Assembly: GCA_030696695.1 (NCBI GenBank)
Contig: JAUYRP010000031.1
Coordinates: forward strand, 20,638 to 84,637
Source: Methylophilus sp.
Lineage (GTDB): Bacteria; Pseudomonadota; Gammaproteobacteria; Burkholderiales; Methylophilaceae
Direction of reading: 5' to 3'
DNA length: 64,000 nucleotides
Below are positions 26,720 to 37,563 of this stretch, piece by piece (the stretch's first letter is position 1; each line of letters opens with the position of its first letter). Made by a program: the position numbers and the translations under genes. The notes beneath the pieces are model-generated. The model worked only from the letters and a program-made list of their open reading frames with translations. It was not told the DNA's origin and did no database searches.

Positions 26720-27601
26720 ATGAAAAAACAATTCGTATCCATTGCCATCATTGGCAAATATATGGACCCAAACGCCTTACAGCAAATGCAACATGAGCTG
26801 GCACAACTGGTGCAACATTTGTCTCAAAAAGACATTCAGGTGTGGGTAGAAGAAAATACTGCGCATCATGCCTCACTGGTGGGCGTCAATACCACCACGC
26901 TTTCCGAGATTGGTACTCAGGTAGATTTGGTGGTGGTGATGGGGGGCGATGGCACTATGCTGAGCGTTGCTAGAAGCTTGTATGAAAATCAATTGCCCAA
27001 AACAGTGCCGTTAGTCGGCATCAACCGGGGCAGGTTAGGCTTTTTAACTGACTTGCGTACTGAAGATATGCTGGTGGAAATAGACAAGATTTTAGCGGGT
27101 GATTTTCAGGCGGAAAGCCGGATGTTGCTAGAAGCCAGTGTTTGTCGTGCTGGCGTGCAAGTCCTAAAAGGTGTCGCATTGAATGATGTGGTGATTAAAA
27201 GCGCGCTGCGTTTGATGGAGATGGAGGTCGAGATTAACGGTCAGTTTGTGTCTAAACAGCGCGCGGATGGTTTGATTTTAAGTTCCCCAACGGGCACCAC
27301 AGCATATGCGCTGTCCGCGGGCGGTCCAATTCTGCACCCCGATTTGAATGCGATTTCATTGGTGCCGATAAGTCCGCATACGTTAAGTAATCGCCCCATC
27401 ACAGTGACGAGTGAGAGTGTGTGCGAGGTGACGGTGATGCAAGCAGATGATGCACAATTGAGCCTGGATGGCCAATACCAACAAACCCTAAATATGGGTG
27501 ATCATGTGCGTGTAGTGCGCGCCAAACAAGATATTTTGTTATTGCATCCAAAAGGCTACTGTTATTTTGATATGTTGCGCAACAAGCTCAATTGGGGCTG
27601 A
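26720..27601 (+). CDS. nadK: NAD kinase
   Basis: NadK phosphorylates NAD to NADP with ATP or polyphosphate. The 293-residue protein has the GGDGT motif in VVMGGDGTMLSVAR near residue 74, NRGRLGFLTDL near residue 95, and LSSPTGTTAYALSAGGP near residue 191, all family hallmarks. It is divergent from hrcA and 29 bases upstream of recN; the same nadK-recN pairing occurs in other proteobacteria. Confidence 0.97.
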   Translation: MKKQFVSIAIIGKYMDPNALQQMQHELAQLVQHLSQKDIQVWVEENTAHHASLVGVNTTTLSEIGTQVDLVVVMGGDGTMLSVARSLYENQLPKTVPLVGINRGRLGFLTDLRTEDMLVEIDKILAGDFQAESRMLLEASVCRAGVQVLKGVALNDVVIKSALRLMEMEVEINGQFVSKQRADGLILSSPTGTTAYALSAGGPILHPDLNAISLVPISPHTLSNRPITVTSESVCEVTVMQADDAQLSLDGQYQQTLNMGDHVRVVRAKQDILLLHPKGYCYFDMLRNKLNWG

Positions 27602-27630
27602 TGTTGCGATGAATAAGATATATTGAGTCT

Positions 27631-29280
27631 ATGTTACAAGCGTTATCTATTCGTGATTTTATTATCGTTGAGCAGCTCGACTTAGAGTTTGATGCTGGCT
27701 TCACTGCGCTCACGGGTGAAACCGGTGCAGGGAAATCGATATTGATCGATGCCTTGTCCTTAAGTTTAGGCGCGCGCAATGAGGGCGCAGTCACGCGCGT
27801 GGGGAGTGAAAAAGCAGATATCAGCACTACTTTTGATATTCAAAACAATGTGCAGGCCCAACAATGGTTGGCCGAACATGAGATTGAAGACACGGATAGT
27901 CTGATATTACGCCGCGTCATTTATGCCGATGGCCGTAGCCGTGGATTTATTAATGGTACTTCAGCTACTGTGGCACAGCTGAAAGAGATTGGTGAATACC
28001 TCATTGATATCTACAGCCAAAATGCACACCACTCATTATTAAAAATGGCTACACAACGTGAGATTTTAGATGCCTATGCGCAAACCACTGAGCTCGCAAA
28101 GTCGGTTGCTACTTATTATCAGCAGTGGCATCAACTGCATCAGCAGCGACAATTGGCTGAGGCAAATGCAGCAGAATACGCAGAAGAGTTGGCTGAGTTA
28201 CGAGATAAAGTACGTGAAATCAAACAGGTGAGTTTTGATACCGAGGAATGGCTAAGCTTGCAACAAGAACATAGCCGCTTAAGTCATGGTGCTAGCTTAC
28301 TGCAAGGAGTAGAAGCTTGTTTAGCGATGCTGGATGATGCTGAGCCTAGTGCTGTAGCCATACTCAGTCAAGTACAGCATCAGTTATCTAACATGATTGA
28401 GTTTGATGCAGGCTTACAAGAAGCACTCAGCACGGTCGATTCTGCGGTCATTCAATTAGAAGAAACCAGCCGTTTTTTAAATCGCTATTTGCAACGTACA
28501 GAGCTCGACCCTGCACGTTTGGCTGAAGTTGAAGCACGTATACAGGCAATCCATGGCTTAAGTCGGAAATATCGCATTCGACCAGAGGACTTGCCAGATG
28601 TGTTAGCGCAAGCACAGGCACGGATGCAAACACTAGAAAGTTTTGCGGACGATGGCTTGCTTAAGCAGCAAGAAATGCAGGCTTGGCAAGCCTACCAGCA
28701 GGATGCTCAACGCTTGACACAACAGCGAACGCAATCTGCGCAAGTGCTTAACCTCGAAATTACTGCACAAATGCAACATTTATCACTCAAAGGTGGCCAA
28801 TTTCTTGTGAAGTTAAATCCATCTCAGGCAACTGCACATGGGTTAGAACAAGTGGAGTATTTAGTAGCAGGCCATGCGGGTGTAGAACCTAGGCCGCTGA
28901 GTAAAGTGGCTTCTGGTGGTGAGTTGTCTAGAATTAGTTTAGCCTTACACGTCACAACTGCTTCGTCAGGCTCGGTGCCTTGTATGATCTTTGATGAGGT
29001 GGATGTCGGTATCGGCGGGGGTGTGGCTGAAGTGGTGGGTCAGTTGCTCAAGCAATTGGGCAATGCACGTCAAGTGTTGGTGATTACACACTTGCCACAA
29101 GTGGCGGCACAAGCCAAACATCATTTGCAAGTGAGTAAAACACAGCAATCAGGCGTCACATTGAGCCATATTCGCCTGCTGGCGCAAGATGAGCGTATCG
29201 ATGAGGTAGCGCGTATGTTAGGTGGGTTACAGATTACGGATATCACGCGCCAGCACGCAAAAGAGATGCTGGCGATTTAG
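27631..29280 (+). CDS. recN: DNA repair protein RecN
   Basis: RecN is an SMC-like ATPase needed for double-strand-break repair by recombination. The 549-residue protein has the N-terminal Walker A TGETGAGKSILIDAL near residue 28, a long coiled-coil middle (about 150-370), and at the C-terminus the ABC signature VASGGELSRISLAL near residue 425 and the Walker B MIFDEVDVGIGG near residue 450, followed by the ITHLPQVAA H-loop. It converges with fur, leaving five bases between the stop codons. Confidence 0.97.
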   Translation: MLQALSIRDFIIVEQLDLEFDAGFTALTGETGAGKSILIDALSLSLGARNEGAVTRVGSEKADISTTFDIQNNVQAQQWLAEHEIEDTDSLILRRVIYADGRSRGFINGTSATVAQLKEIGEYLIDIYSQNAHHSLLKMATQREILDAYAQTTELAKSVATYYQQWHQLHQQRQLAEANAAEYAEELAELRDKVREIKQVSFDTEEWLSLQQEHSRLSHGASLLQGVEACLAMLDDAEPSAVAILSQVQHQLSNMIEFDAGLQEALSTVDSAVIQLEETSRFLNRYLQRTELDPARLAEVEARIQAIHGLSRKYRIRPEDLPDVLAQAQARMQTLESFADDGLLKQQEMQAWQAYQQDAQRLTQQRTQSAQVLNLEITAQMQHLSLKGGQFLVKLNPSQATAHGLEQVEYLVAGHAGVEPRPLSKVASGGELSRISLALHVTTASSGSVPCMIFDEVDVGIGGGVAEVVGQLLKQLGNARQVLVITHLPQVAAQAKHHLQVSKTQQSGVTLSHIRLLAQDERIDEVARMLGGLQITDITRQHAKEMLAI

Positions 29281-29285
29281 GCAGC

Positions 29286-29717
29286 TTATTTATGCGGGCA
29301 AGGTTTTTTGGTGCAGTCTGCGTATATATATAAAGAGTGCTCGTGAATTTTAAAGCCACGTTCCTCTGCCGCTTTGTGTTGTAGCTTTTCAATTTGTTCG
29401 TCGCAAAACTCTTCAACGTGTCCACATTGTAAGCAGACGATATGATCGTGATGAGTGCCTTCGTTTAGCTCAAATACAGCCTTTCCACTCTCGAAATGAT
29501 GGCGAACCAATAATCCCGCTTGCTCAAACTGTGTCAGCACGCGATAGACTGTGGCTAGGCCCACATCTTCACCCGTGGTGATCATGATTTTGTAGACATC
29601 TTCAGCTGATAAATGTCGTTCAACACTGTTCTCAAACAACTCTAAGATTTTTAATCTAGGTAAAGTCGCTTTTAAGCCAGCATTTTTTAAATCTTTTTGG
29701 TCATGCATTGTATTCAT
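29286..29717 (-). CDS. fur: Ferric uptake regulator Fur
   Basis: Fur is the iron-dependent repressor of iron acquisition genes. The 143-residue protein has the N-terminal winged helix (LKATLPRLKILELFE, then DVGLATVYRVLTQFEQAG), the metal-binding HHFESGKAVFEL and HHDHIVCLQCGHVEEFCD with the CxxC zinc pair, and a shorter C-terminus ending in CTKKPCPHK. It is divergent from the BamE-type gene with 90 bases between them, the common fur-bamE arrangement. I saw no clear 19-base Fur box in that interval. Confidence 0.96.
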   Translation of the reverse strand: MNTMHDQKDLKNAGLKATLPRLKILELFENSVERHLSAEDVYKIMITTGEDVGLATVYRVLTQFEQAGLLVRHHFESGKAVFELNEGTHHDHIVCLQCGHVEEFCDEQIEKLQHKAAEERGFKIHEHSLYIYADCTKKPCPHK

Positions 29718-29807
29718 CCGCCAATCGTAAAGCTAAGTTTTGATTACTTGATCAACATGGTATATTAATGAATATTCAACAACAAGTCTTTATTAAAAGT
29801 GACCGCA

Positions 29808-31145
29808 ATGCGTTATTTTTCAAAATTCCTCACTCCGATTTGCCTGATTCTTAGCGTTTTTTTCATTGGTTGTGGTTCAAAATTACCAGCAGTGAAATCA
29901 TACAAAATGGACATTCAGCAAGGTAATGTCGTCACCTCCAAAATGCTGTTGCAACTGAGACCTGGTATGACTAAGTCACAAGTGCGCTTCATCATGGGAA
30001 CGCCCTTAATTACCGATAGTTTTCATAACAATCGCTGGGATTATTTTTACCAGTTACGTCAACAGGGTAAGGTGATAGAAAAACGCAGAGTCATTCTTGA
30101 TTTTGATAAGGATTTGCTGACAAGCGTGCGTGGTGATGTCATAGCAGCATCGGATAAAACGGCTGACGCACCAGTAGATACGTCTGCAAGATCTGTTGCA
30201 CCGACAAAAAAACCAGTAGAAAAACCTTGGTTTGCGATGTTTAAGTTTTGGGGTGATGACGAGCCCGCTGCTGACTCTGAAGCGTCTAGTGCTAAAGACA
30301 AAGGACAAGCGACAGAAGCTGCTGTGGCGGGTGCTGTAACGGCTTCAAGTGCAGTATCGCCAGCGCCGGTAGGTGCAGAAGCAGCAACTGCCGCAGCAGC
30401 AGCGGATATTGCAAGTGATGCGCCACTAAAAACGGAGGCTTCAGCAGAAACGAATGCCTCGACTGAAAGCGAAGCGCCAGCAGAAACAGAGTCTATTCTG
30501 AGGCAAAAAGTAGTGCCAGCTGGCGTGGGCAATGTGATGCTGTTGCCTGAAGAAACTGCGCCTGTGCAAATGGCGGAACCAGCCATCACACAACCTGAAG
30601 CGGTCAATAAGATTGAATCTAGCGCGCAGCCATCAAATGCTATGCCAGACGCTGCACTAACAGAAGCGGCGGTACCTGCAGTTGCGGCTACTCAGGATGA
30701 CGCTGAAATCACGGTAGCGATAGAACCTGCAATTGATGCTTGGATAGAGGCGTGGCGTGCAAAGAATATCAATGCCTACTTGAGTGCGTATGCAGATGAC
30801 TTTAAGCCTGAAAATGGGCTGTCCAAAAAAGCTTGGTTAGCACAACGCAAGCAGCGTTTATCAGGCAAACGTGGCGACATCAGTGTGAGTCTTGAAGATG
30901 TCACGATTACATCGCGCAATGAAACGCAAGTAAGCGTGCAGTTTTTTCAAAAATACGCATCTAAAGTGTATAGCGATGAAGTCACCAAGCAGCTTGATTT
31001 GCGTTTTCATGCTGCTAAGCAACGCTGGCTCATTACGCGTGAGTTTGTCGTCGCTAACGGCAAGCGGCCCAGCGCTAACAAAGTCCTTGCGCCAGATGAA
31101 ACAAGCGAACACTTAGATGGTGTGATTGAGAAGATTGGCTTTTAA
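29808..31145 (+). CDS. bamE: BamE-type outer-membrane lipoprotein with extra C-terminal domain
   Basis: The first 110 residues are BamE (SmpA/OmlA), a lipoprotein of the BAM complex that folds outer-membrane proteins: signal peptide with lipobox FIGC (Cys22), [20 protein letters not shown], and NRWDYFYQL. BamE proteins normally end near residue 110-150, but this one is 445 residues. A long Ala/Glu/Ser/Thr/Pro-rich low-complexity segment (about 125-300) links it to a C-terminal domain (about 310-440) that looks NTF2-like, of the kind found at the end of Cds6-type and L,D-transpeptidase proteins ([21 protein letters not shown]). The frame is open from a GTG at 29799; the ATG at 29808 starts the signal peptide. 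The extra domain may anchor BAM to the cell wall or other envelope parts. Confidence 0.85.
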   Translation: MRYFSKFLTPICLILSVFFIGCGSKLPAVKSYKMDIQQGNVVTSKMLLQLRPGMTKSQVRFIMGTPLITDSFHNNRWDYFYQLRQQGKVIEKRRVILDFDKDLLTSVRGDVIAASDKTADAPVDTSARSVAPTKKPVEKPWFAMFKFWGDDEPAADSEASSAKDKGQATEAAVAGAVTASSAVSPAPVGAEAATAAAAADIASDAPLKTEASAETNASTESEAPAETESILRQKVVPAGVGNVMLLPEETAPVQMAEPAITQPEAVNKIESSAQPSNAMPDAALTEAAVPAVAATQDDAEITVAIEPAIDAWIEAWRAKNINAYLSAYADDFKPENGLSKKAWLAQRKQRLSGKRGDISVSLEDVTITSRNETQVSVQFFQKYASKVYSDEVTKQLDLRFHAAKQRWLITREFVVANGKRPSANKVLAPDETSEHLDGVIEKIGF

Positions 31146-31218
31146 GCTAAAGGGCTGTGAGATGCGTAATGCCCAATTGGTATGCGTGTTGGCTTAAAAA
31201 TAAGATAAGAAGAGAGAT

Positions 31219-32019
31219 ATGGTTAAAGTAGTGATTGCGGGTGCAACTGGTCGTATGGGTCACGCGCTCATTGAGAGTGTGTTAAATGATGCGGACTGCG
31301 TGTTGCATGGTGCGTTGGATCGTGAAGGGAGTCCACAGCTAGGTCGGGATGCTGGGGAGCAGTTTGGTCAAGTCACTCAAGTGCAATTGAGTTGTGATGT
31401 GAATGTGGTACTCAAAGGTGCGGATGTGCTCATTGATTTTACGCGACCTGAAGCGAGTATGCAGTATCTTGAGGCTTGCCGTGCGCTGAGCGTTAAGCAT
31501 GTGATTGGTACCACAGGGTTTTCTGACGAACAGCGTACATCGATCGAAGCGGCTGCAAAAGAGATAGCAATAGTGTTTGCGCCCAACATGAGTGTAGGCG
31601 TGACACTGTTGATCAATTTGGTGGAGCAAGCGGCGCGCGTGTTGAATGAAGGCTATGACATTGAAGTGGTAGAAATGCACCATCGCCATAAAGTAGATGC
31701 GCCTTCAGGCACCGCTTTACGTCTGGGTGAGGCAGCAGCGTATGGCCTTGGTCAAGCGTTAAAAGATTGTGCAGTCTATACACGCGAGGGTGTCACGGGC
31801 GAACGTGAAGCGGGAAAAATTGGCTTTGCGACCATGCGTGGAGGGGATGTGGTTGGGGATCATACTGTGGTGTTGGCAGGGGTGGGAGAGCGAGTTGAGT
31901 TAACGCACAAAGCCAGTAGCCGCGCGACATTTGCACAAGGCGCTTTACGCGCAGCAAAGTTTTTAGCTAGCCATTCGAAAGGTTTGTTTGACATGCGGGA
32001 TGTACTTGGTTTACGTTAG
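31219..32019 (+). CDS. dapB: 4-Hydroxy-tetrahydrodipicolinate reductase
   Basis: DapB reduces hydroxy-tetrahydrodipicolinate in the lysine and diaminopimelate pathway. The 266-residue protein has the nucleotide-binding [10 protein letters not shown] near residue 7, GTTGF near residue 98, and the catalytic text [16 protein letters not shown] near residue 155 (catalytic His and Lys). AGAAGAGAG precedes the ATG. It lies between bamE and the carAB promoter; bamE-dapB-carAB is a familiar betaproteobacterial order. Confidence 0.97.
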   Translation: MVKVVIAGATGRMGHALIESVLNDADCVLHGALDREGSPQLGRDAGEQFGQVTQVQLSCDVNVVLKGADVLIDFTRPEASMQYLEACRALSVKHVIGTTGFSDEQRTSIEAAAKEIAIVFAPNMSVGVTLLINLVEQAARVLNEGYDIEVVEMHHRHKVDAPSGTALRLGEAAAYGLGQALKDCAVYTREGVTGEREAGKIGFATMRGGDVVGDHTVVLAGVGERVELTHKASSRATFAQGALRAAKFLASHSKGLFDMRDVLGLR

Positions 32020-32036
32020 TTAAGCAATTCCAGCGC

Positions 32037-32065
32037 TTGAGGCGCAGTCGAATTTCGGCTATAAT
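32037..32065 (+). promoter_or_regulatory. Sigma-70 promoter of carAB
   Basis: TTGAGG (32037-32042) and a perfect TATAAT (32060-32065) are separated by 17 bases. Transcription would start near 32072, about 88 bases before the carA start codon. Confidence 0.7.
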
Positions 32066-32079
32066 GCATTAATTCTGAG

Positions 32080-32133
32080 AACGGGAAGAGTTTATAAAGC
32101 TTTTCCCGTTTTGCACATCTAATAATTGATGTG
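32080..32133 (+). promoter_or_regulatory. Two hairpins in the carAB leader; possible attenuator
   Basis: The leader between the promoter and carA holds a stem AACGGGAA (32080-32087) with TTCCCGTT (32103-32110) followed by TT, then a second stem CACATC (32114-32119) with GATGTG (32128-32133). The first resembles an intrinsic terminator with a short T run. It may end dapB transcripts or, since it lies downstream of the promoter, attenuate carAB. Confidence 0.5.
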
Positions 32134-32159
32134 AGTCGTGTCAAATTAAGGAGCCCAAG

Positions 32160-33296
32160 GTGTCAAAAACAATTCCAGCGATTTTAGTGTTAGCAGATGG
32201 AACTGTTTTTAAGGGCGTTGCCATTGGCGCAGTTGGTCATACTATTGGCGAGGTGGTATTCAATACCTCGATGACAGGCTACCAAGAAATTCTGACAGAT
32301 CCTTCCTATACTCAGCAAATAGTGACATTGACTTACCCGCACATTGGCAACTATGGTACGAATGCCGAAGATGTGGAATCAAGTAAAGTCTATGCTTCTG
32401 GATTAATCATCCGTGATTTGCCTTTATTGCATAGCAACTTCCGCAGTAATCACACGCTTTCTGACTATCTTTCTGCAAATAACGTTGTAGCCATCGCGGA
32501 TATTGATACGCGTAAATTAACGCGCATATTGCGCGAAAAAGGTGCGCAGGCTGGCTGTATCATGGCAGGTGAAATAGATGAGTCAAAAGCGCTTGCGTTG
32601 GCGCAATCTTTCCCTGGCTTATCTGGAATGGACTTGGCTAAAGTGGTGAGCTGCGAAAAGCCATACACGTTTACTGAAGGTGAGTGGGCGTTGGGTGAGG
32701 GCTATACAGCGCCTGATCAATCACAGTTTCATGTCGTGGCGTTTGATTATGGTGTGAAGCGTAATATTCTTCGCATGTTAACTTCGCGCGGTTGTAAAGT
32801 GACTGTACTGCCAGCACAAGCAACCGCAGAGCAAGCCTTAGCATACCAACCAGACGGTATCTTTTTATCTAATGGTCCTGGTGACCCAGAGCCGTGTGAT
32901 TATGCAATTAGCACAATCAAAACGTTAGTAGATACTGGTGTGCCAACGTTTGGTATTTGTTTGGGCCATCAATTGCTTGCTTTAGCGAGTGGTGCCAAAA
33001 CCATGAAAATGAAATTTGGGCACCATGGTGCTAATCATCCAGTACAAGATGTCGCCTCTAAACGTGTTTATATCACCAGTCAAAACCATGGCTTTGCTGC
33101 AGATCCCAAGACACTACCTAATAACGTAAAAGTCACGCATGTGTCGTTATTTGATGGCAGTTTGCAAGGCATTGCGCGTACTGATAAGCCCGCGTTTAGT
33201 TTTCAGGGTCACCCCGAAGCTAGTCCAGGGCCCACTGAGATGAGTTATTTATTTGACCAATTTATTGAAATGATGCAAGAAAGAAAAACCAGCTAA
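32160..33296 (+). CDS. carA: Carbamoyl-phosphate synthase small subunit
   Basis: CarA is the glutamine amidotransferase subunit that hydrolyses glutamine and passes ammonia to CarB for carbamoyl phosphate, used for arginine and pyrimidines. The 378-residue protein has the N-terminal CarA domain ([18 protein letters not shown] near residue 37) and the class I glutaminase domain with the nucleophile in FGICLGHQ (Cys267) and the catalytic HPEAS near residue 353. The start is GTG at 32160 with AAGGAG before it. Its stop shares a base with the carB start. Confidence 0.98.
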   Translation: MSKTIPAILVLADGTVFKGVAIGAVGHTIGEVVFNTSMTGYQEILTDPSYTQQIVTLTYPHIGNYGTNAEDVESSKVYASGLIIRDLPLLHSNFRSNHTLSDYLSANNVVAIADIDTRKLTRILREKGAQAGCIMAGEIDESKALALAQSFPGLSGMDLAKVVSCEKPYTFTEGEWALGEGYTAPDQSQFHVVAFDYGVKRNILRMLTSRGCKVTVLPAQATAEQALAYQPDGIFLSNGPGDPEPCDYAISTIKTLVDTGVPTFGICLGHQLLALASGAKTMKMKFGHHGANHPVQDVASKRVYITSQNHGFAADPKTLPNNVKVTHVSLFDGSLQGIARTDKPAFSFQGHPEASPGPTEMSYLFDQFIEMMQERKTS

Positions 33297-36200
33297 TGGC
33301 AAAAAGAACCGACATTAAAAGCATTCTGATTATTGGCGCTGGTCCAATTGTCATCGGTCAAGCTTGCGAGTTTGATTATTCTGGCGCGCAAGCATGTAAG
33401 GCTCTGCGTGAAGAAGGTTATCGTGTGATTTTGGTGAACTCTAATCCAGCGACCATCATGACCGATCCAGAAATGGCAGACGCTACTTATATTGAGCCTA
33501 TTACTTGGCAAGTAGTAGAAAAAATCATCGCAAAAGAAAAACCAGATGCGTTGCTGCCGACTATGGGCGGGCAAACCGCATTGAATTGCGCCTTAGATTT
33601 AGACAAACACGGTGTGTTGAAGAAGTACAATGTTGAGTTAATTGGTGCTTCCAAAGAAGCGATTGATAAAGCGGAAGACCGCCAAAAATTTAAAGAAGCC
33701 ATGACCAAAATTGGTTTGGGTTCTGCTAAATCAGCGATTGCACACAGTCTAGAAGAGGCGTTACAAGTACAAGCAAACATTGGTTATCCGGCCATTATTC
33801 GCCCTTCCTTTACTATGGGTGGTAGCGGTGGTGGTATTGCTTATAACCGTGAAGAATTTATAACCATCTGCGAGCGTGGCTTAGATGCCTCGCCCACCAA
33901 AGAGCTGCTGATTGAAGAATCCATGCTCGGGTGGAAAGAGTATGAGATGGAAGTGGTGCGCGATAAAGCAGACAACTGCATCATCATTTGTTCGATTGAA
34001 AACTTAGACCCCATGGGTGTGCATACCGGTGACTCGATTACAGTAGCACCCGCACAAACATTGACGGATAAAGAATATCAGATCATGCGTAATGCCTCAT
34101 TGGCGGTATTGCGTGAAATCGGCGTAGATACTGGGGGCTCCAACGTACAGTTTGCGATTAATCCAGATGATGGGCGCATGATTGTGATTGAGATGAATCC
34201 TCGCGTTTCACGTTCATCTGCGTTGGCTTCCAAAGCCACAGGTTTCCCAATTGCTAAAATTGCAGCAAAATTGGCGGTAGGGTTCACCTTAGATGAGCTA
34301 CGCAACGAAATCACGGGTGGTCAAACCCCAGCTTCGTTTGAGCCGTCCATTGATTATGTAGTGACTAAGATTCCTCGCTTTGCATTTGAGAAATTTCCAC
34401 AAGCAGATTGCCGTTTAACCACGCAGATGAAATCTGTTGGTGAGGTGATGGCGATTGGCCGTAGCTTCCAAGAGTCATTCCAAAAAGCATTGCGTGGTTT
34501 AGAAGTAGGCGTAGATGGTTTAGATCCTATCACCACAGATTTAGATAGAATCACCAAGGAATTGGGTGAGCCTGGCCCTGAGCGTATCTGGTATGTAGGG
34601 GATGCGTTTAGATTGGGCTTGTCGATTGAGCAAGTATTCGATATTTCAAAAATAGACCCTTGGTTCTTGGCCCAAATTCAAGACATCATCAAACATGAGG
34701 CGGCCTTAAGTGGTAAGCATATTGCTGACTTAAATAAAGAGGCGCTATTCAAATTAAAACGCATCGGCTTCTCTGATAGGCGCTTAGCTAAATTACTAGG
34801 CACCGATCAACATGCAGTCCGTGCATATCGTCAGGCGTTGAATGTGCGCCCAGTGTACAAGCGTGTGGATACATGTGCAGCTGAATTTGCGACAAATACT
34901 GCCTACATGTATTCCAGCTACGAAGAAGAGTGCGAAGCACAGCCGACCGATAAGAAAAAAATTATGGTGTTGGGTGGTGGTCCAAACCGCATTGGTCAAG
35001 GGATTGAGTTCGATTATTGCTGCGTCCACGCAGCGTTTGCAATGCGCGAAGATGGCTATGAAACCATTATGGTGAACTGCAACCCTGAAACGGTTTCCAC
35101 CGATTACGACACGTCTGATCGCTTATATTTTGAGCCAGTGACATTGGAAGATGTATTGGAAATCGTCAATATCGAAAAGCCAGTGGGTGTGATTGTGCAA
35201 TACGGCGGCCAAACGCCACTGAAGCTAGCACGTGATTTAGAAAAAGCGGGTGTGCCCATTATTGGCACTACCCCAGATGCGATTGACCGCGCGGAAGACC
35301 GTGAGCGTTTCCAAAAAATGCTGCATGATTTAGGTTTAAAACAACCGCCGAATCGCACAGCACGTACGCCAGAAGCAGCTTTAATTGCCGCAGCCGAGAT
35401 TGGTTATCCATTGGTAGTACGTCCAAGCTATGTATTGGGCGGTCGTGCCATGGAAATCGTGCATGAACAAAGTCAGCTTGAGCGCTACATGCGTGAAGCA
35501 GTAAAAGTATCCAATGAGTCCCCAGTATTACTTGATCGTTTTTTAAATGATGCGATTGAAGTCGATGTGGATGCCATCAGTGATGGTGAAGAGGTGTTGA
35601 TAGGCGGCATTATGCAGCACGTTGAGCAGGCAGGTGTGCACTCTGGCGACTCAGCTTGTTCGCTACCACCTTATAGCTTAAGCAATGCGTTGCAAGATGT
35701 ATTGCGTCAGCAGACTGTGCAGATGGCAAAGGCTCTGGGTGTAAAAGGTTTGATGAATGTGCAGTTTGCGATTCAAGGTGAAACCGTCTATGTATTAGAA
35801 GTGAATCCTCGTGCTTCCCGCACCGTGCCCTTTGTATCAAAAGCGTGCGGACTGCAGTTGGCTAAGATAGCAGCGCGTTGTATGGCTGGTCAAAGCTTGC
35901 AATCGCAAGGTGCGACCAAAGAAGTGATTCCCCCTTATTTCTCTGTAAAAGAAGCGGTATTCCCATTCATTAAATTCCCTGGAGTCGATACGATTTTAGG
36001 ACCAGAAATGAAATCAACTGGTGAGGTTATGGGGGTAGGCAATACCTTTGCTGAAGCATTTGTGAAGTCGCAGTTGGGTGCTTCTGCTAAATTACCTAAA
36101 GGCGGTAAAGCGTTTATCAGTGTACGGAACGAAGACCACCAGAAAGTGGTCGATATTGCTAAGGACTTGGCCAACTTAGGGTTTACTCTGGTGGCCACCA

Positions 36201-36499
36201 AAGGTACCGCAAGAGCTTTGGCAGAAAATGGCTTGACCGTGTTACCTGTTAACAAAGTGGCGGAAGGTCGCCCACATATTGTGGACATGATTAAAAACAA
36301 CGAAATTAATTTTATTGTGAATGTCACTGAAGACAAAAAAGCAGTAGCAGACTCCTATGAAATTCGTCGTAGTGCTTTGCAAAACAAAGTGACGTATTAC
36401 ACCACGTTGGCTGGCGCTAAAGCAGCATGTATCGGTATGACCTATATGCAAGAGCTCAATGTGGAATCGATACAAGACTTGCATAAAAGGCTTGCATAA
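33296..36499 (+). CDS. carB: Carbamoyl-phosphate synthase large subunit
   Basis: CarB makes carbamoyl phosphate from bicarbonate, ammonia and two ATP. The 1067-residue protein shows the internal duplication of the family: two ATP-grasp halves (first about 1-400, with [19 protein letters not shown]; second about 555-935, with [19 protein letters not shown]), an oligomerisation domain between them and a C-terminal MGS-like allosteric domain (about 940-1067, [14 protein letters not shown]). It may also supply carbamoyl phosphate to the carbamoyltransferase at 11064. Confidence 0.99.
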   Translation: MAKRTDIKSILIIGAGPIVIGQACEFDYSGAQACKALREEGYRVILVNSNPATIMTDPEMADATYIEPITWQVVEKIIAKEKPDALLPTMGGQTALNCALDLDKHGVLKKYNVELIGASKEAIDKAEDRQKFKEAMTKIGLGSAKSAIAHSLEEALQVQANIGYPAIIRPSFTMGGSGGGIAYNREEFITICERGLDASPTKELLIEESMLGWKEYEMEVVRDKADNCIIICSIENLDPMGVHTGDSITVAPAQTLTDKEYQIMRNASLAVLREIGVDTGGSNVQFAINPDDGRMIVIEMNPRVSRSSALASKATGFPIAKIAAKLAVGFTLDELRNEITGGQTPASFEPSIDYVVTKIPRFAFEKFPQADCRLTTQMKSVGEVMAIGRSFQESFQKALRGLEVGVDGLDPITTDLDRITKELGEPGPERIWYVGDAFRLGLSIEQVFDISKIDPWFLAQIQDIIKHEAALSGKHIADLNKEALFKLKRIGFSDRRLAKLLGTDQHAVRAYRQALNVRPVYKRVDTCAAEFATNTAYMYSSYEEECEAQPTDKKKIMVLGGGPNRIGQGIEFDYCCVHAAFAMREDGYETIMVNCNPETVSTDYDTSDRLYFEPVTLEDVLEIVNIEKPVGVIVQYGGQTPLKLARDLEKAGVPIIGTTPDAIDRAEDRERFQKMLHDLGLKQPPNRTARTPEAALIAAAEIGYPLVVRPSYVLGGRAMEIVHEQSQLERYMREAVKVSNESPVLLDRFLNDAIEVDVDAISDGEEVLIGGIMQHVEQAGVHSGDSACSLPPYSLSNALQDVLRQQTVQMAKALGVKGLMNVQFAIQGETVYVLEVNPRASRTVPFVSKACGLQLAKIAARCMAGQSLQSQGATKEVIPPYFSVKEAVFPFIKFPGVDTILGPEMKSTGEVMGVGNTFAEAFVKSQLGASAKLPKGGKAFISVRNEDHQKVVDIAKDLANLGFTLVATKGTARALAENGLTVLPVNKVAEGRPHIVDMIKNNEINFIVNVTEDKKAVADSYEIRRSALQNKVTYYTTLAGAKAACIGMTYMQELNVESIQDLHKRLA

Positions 36500-36538
36500 A
36501 ATACACTCGTTCTTATAGAAATTGCATTGTTTTAGAAA

Positions 36539-36572
36539 GCCACGCTCTTGCAGAGTGTGGTTTATTTTTTTT
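36539..36572 (+). terminator. Rho-independent terminator after carB
   Basis: CCACGCTC pairs with GAGTGTGG (one G-T pair) around a TTGCA loop and is followed by a T-rich run of nine bases. It separates carB from greA. Confidence 0.85.
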
Positions 36573-36596
36573 GTAGCATATTGATAAGGTTTTAAT

Positions 36597-37079
36597 ATGG
36601 CAGTAAATCAAATTCCAGTCACAGTGATTGGTGCAGAACTTTTAAAAGAAGAGTTGCAGCGTTTACGTTCGGTAGATCGTCCAAATATAATTCAAGCGAT
36701 TGCAGAAGCTCGTGCTCAAGGTGATTTGTCTGAGAATGCTGAGTATGAATCTGCCAAAGAGCGTCAGAGCTTTATTGAAGGTAGGATTGCTGAGTTAGAA
36801 AGTAAATTATCCAATTTACAAGTCATTGATCCCAAAACGCTCAATGCCGAAGGCCGTGTGGTATTCGGTGCCACAGTACGTTTTGAAGATTTAGATTCGG
36901 GCGATACGAAAATCTACCAAATCGTTGGGGAAGATGAAGCGGACATTAAAGGCGGAAAAATCTCAGTCGGTTCCCCAATTGCGCGTGCTTTGATAGGTAA
37001 GTCCGAAGGTGAAATCGCAGAAGTGTTATCTCCTGGCGGCGTGAAAGAGTGCGAAATTATTGAAGTGCTTTATATTTAG
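36597..37079 (+). CDS. greA: Transcription elongation factor GreA
   Basis: GreA enters the RNA polymerase secondary channel and stimulates cleavage of backtracked transcripts. The 160-residue protein has the N-terminal coiled coil with the acidic tip [18 protein letters not shown] near residue 38 and the C-terminal FKBP-like domain ([24 protein letters not shown]). The length matches E. coli GreA (158). It follows carB, as in many betaproteobacteria, after a terminator. Confidence 0.97.
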   Translation: MAVNQIPVTVIGAELLKEELQRLRSVDRPNIIQAIAEARAQGDLSENAEYESAKERQSFIEGRIAELESKLSNLQVIDPKTLNAEGRVVFGATVRFEDLDSGDTKIYQIVGEDEADIKGGKISVGSPIARALIGKSEGEIAEVLSPGGVKECEIIEVLYI

Positions 37080-37094
37080 TTACCAGAAGATACG

Positions 37095-37532
37095 ATGTCA
37101 AAAAAACTTACATTAATAGTGATTACCTTATGGGTAGGCGCGCTCTGGATGACTGGATTGAGTGCTTATTTGCTATTTGATACTTTGCAAGATAAACAAA
37201 TGGCAGGTCGACTTGCGGGTAAATTGTTTTTAGTGGTGAGTTATATTGGTATTGCTAGTGCGTTTTATTTATTGATACAACGCTTAACAGAGTTTGGTAC
37301 TGCTGCACTTAAACAAAGTTACTTTTGGGCAGCGTTTGTGATGTTATTACTGGTATTGGCTGGCCATTTTGGTATTCAGCCTTTATTAGCACAGCTAAAA
37401 ACCGCCGCGATGCCAAATGACGTTATGCATAGTGTGTTTGCAAGCAGATTCAGTACTTGGCACGGTGTGGCCAGTGTGGCTTATGTGGTGGAATGTTTGC
37501 TAGGATTTGTGCTGGTGCTCAGAGTACGTTAA
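37095..37532 (+). CDS. DUF4149-type membrane protein
   Basis: A small inner-membrane protein of 145 residues with four predicted transmembrane segments (about 5-27, 45-63, 75-94 and 120-141) and the family features WVGALWMTGL near the N-terminus and FSTWHGVASVAYVVECLLG near the C-terminus. Its function is unknown. It starts 15 bases after greA, so it is probably in the greA transcript, and this greA-DUF4149-yhbY neighbourhood is conserved in betaproteobacteria (recollection). Confidence 0.75.
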   Translation: MSKKLTLIVITLWVGALWMTGLSAYLLFDTLQDKQMAGRLAGKLFLVVSYIGIASAFYLLIQRLTEFGTAALKQSYFWAAFVMLLLVLAGHFGIQPLLAQLKTAAMPNDVMHSVFASRFSTWHGVASVAYVVECLLGFVLVLRVR

Positions 37533-37563
37533 CGCACTCTGGAGCGCTCAAAATCTGATGTAA

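Noticed and set aside
29718..29798. Fur box between fur and bamE
   Set aside because: The AT-rich interval has partial ATT/AAT symmetry but no convincing 19-base match to the Fur consensus.
30059..30607. Open frame of 182 codons on the minus strand opposite the BamE-type gene
   Set aside because: It mirrors the Ala/Glu-rich linker; its Ala/Ser-rich text is a composition artefact, with no ribosome site and no family resemblance.
35935..36336. Open frame of 133 codons opposite carB
   Set aside because: Antisense shadow of carB with no start signal or recognisable domain.
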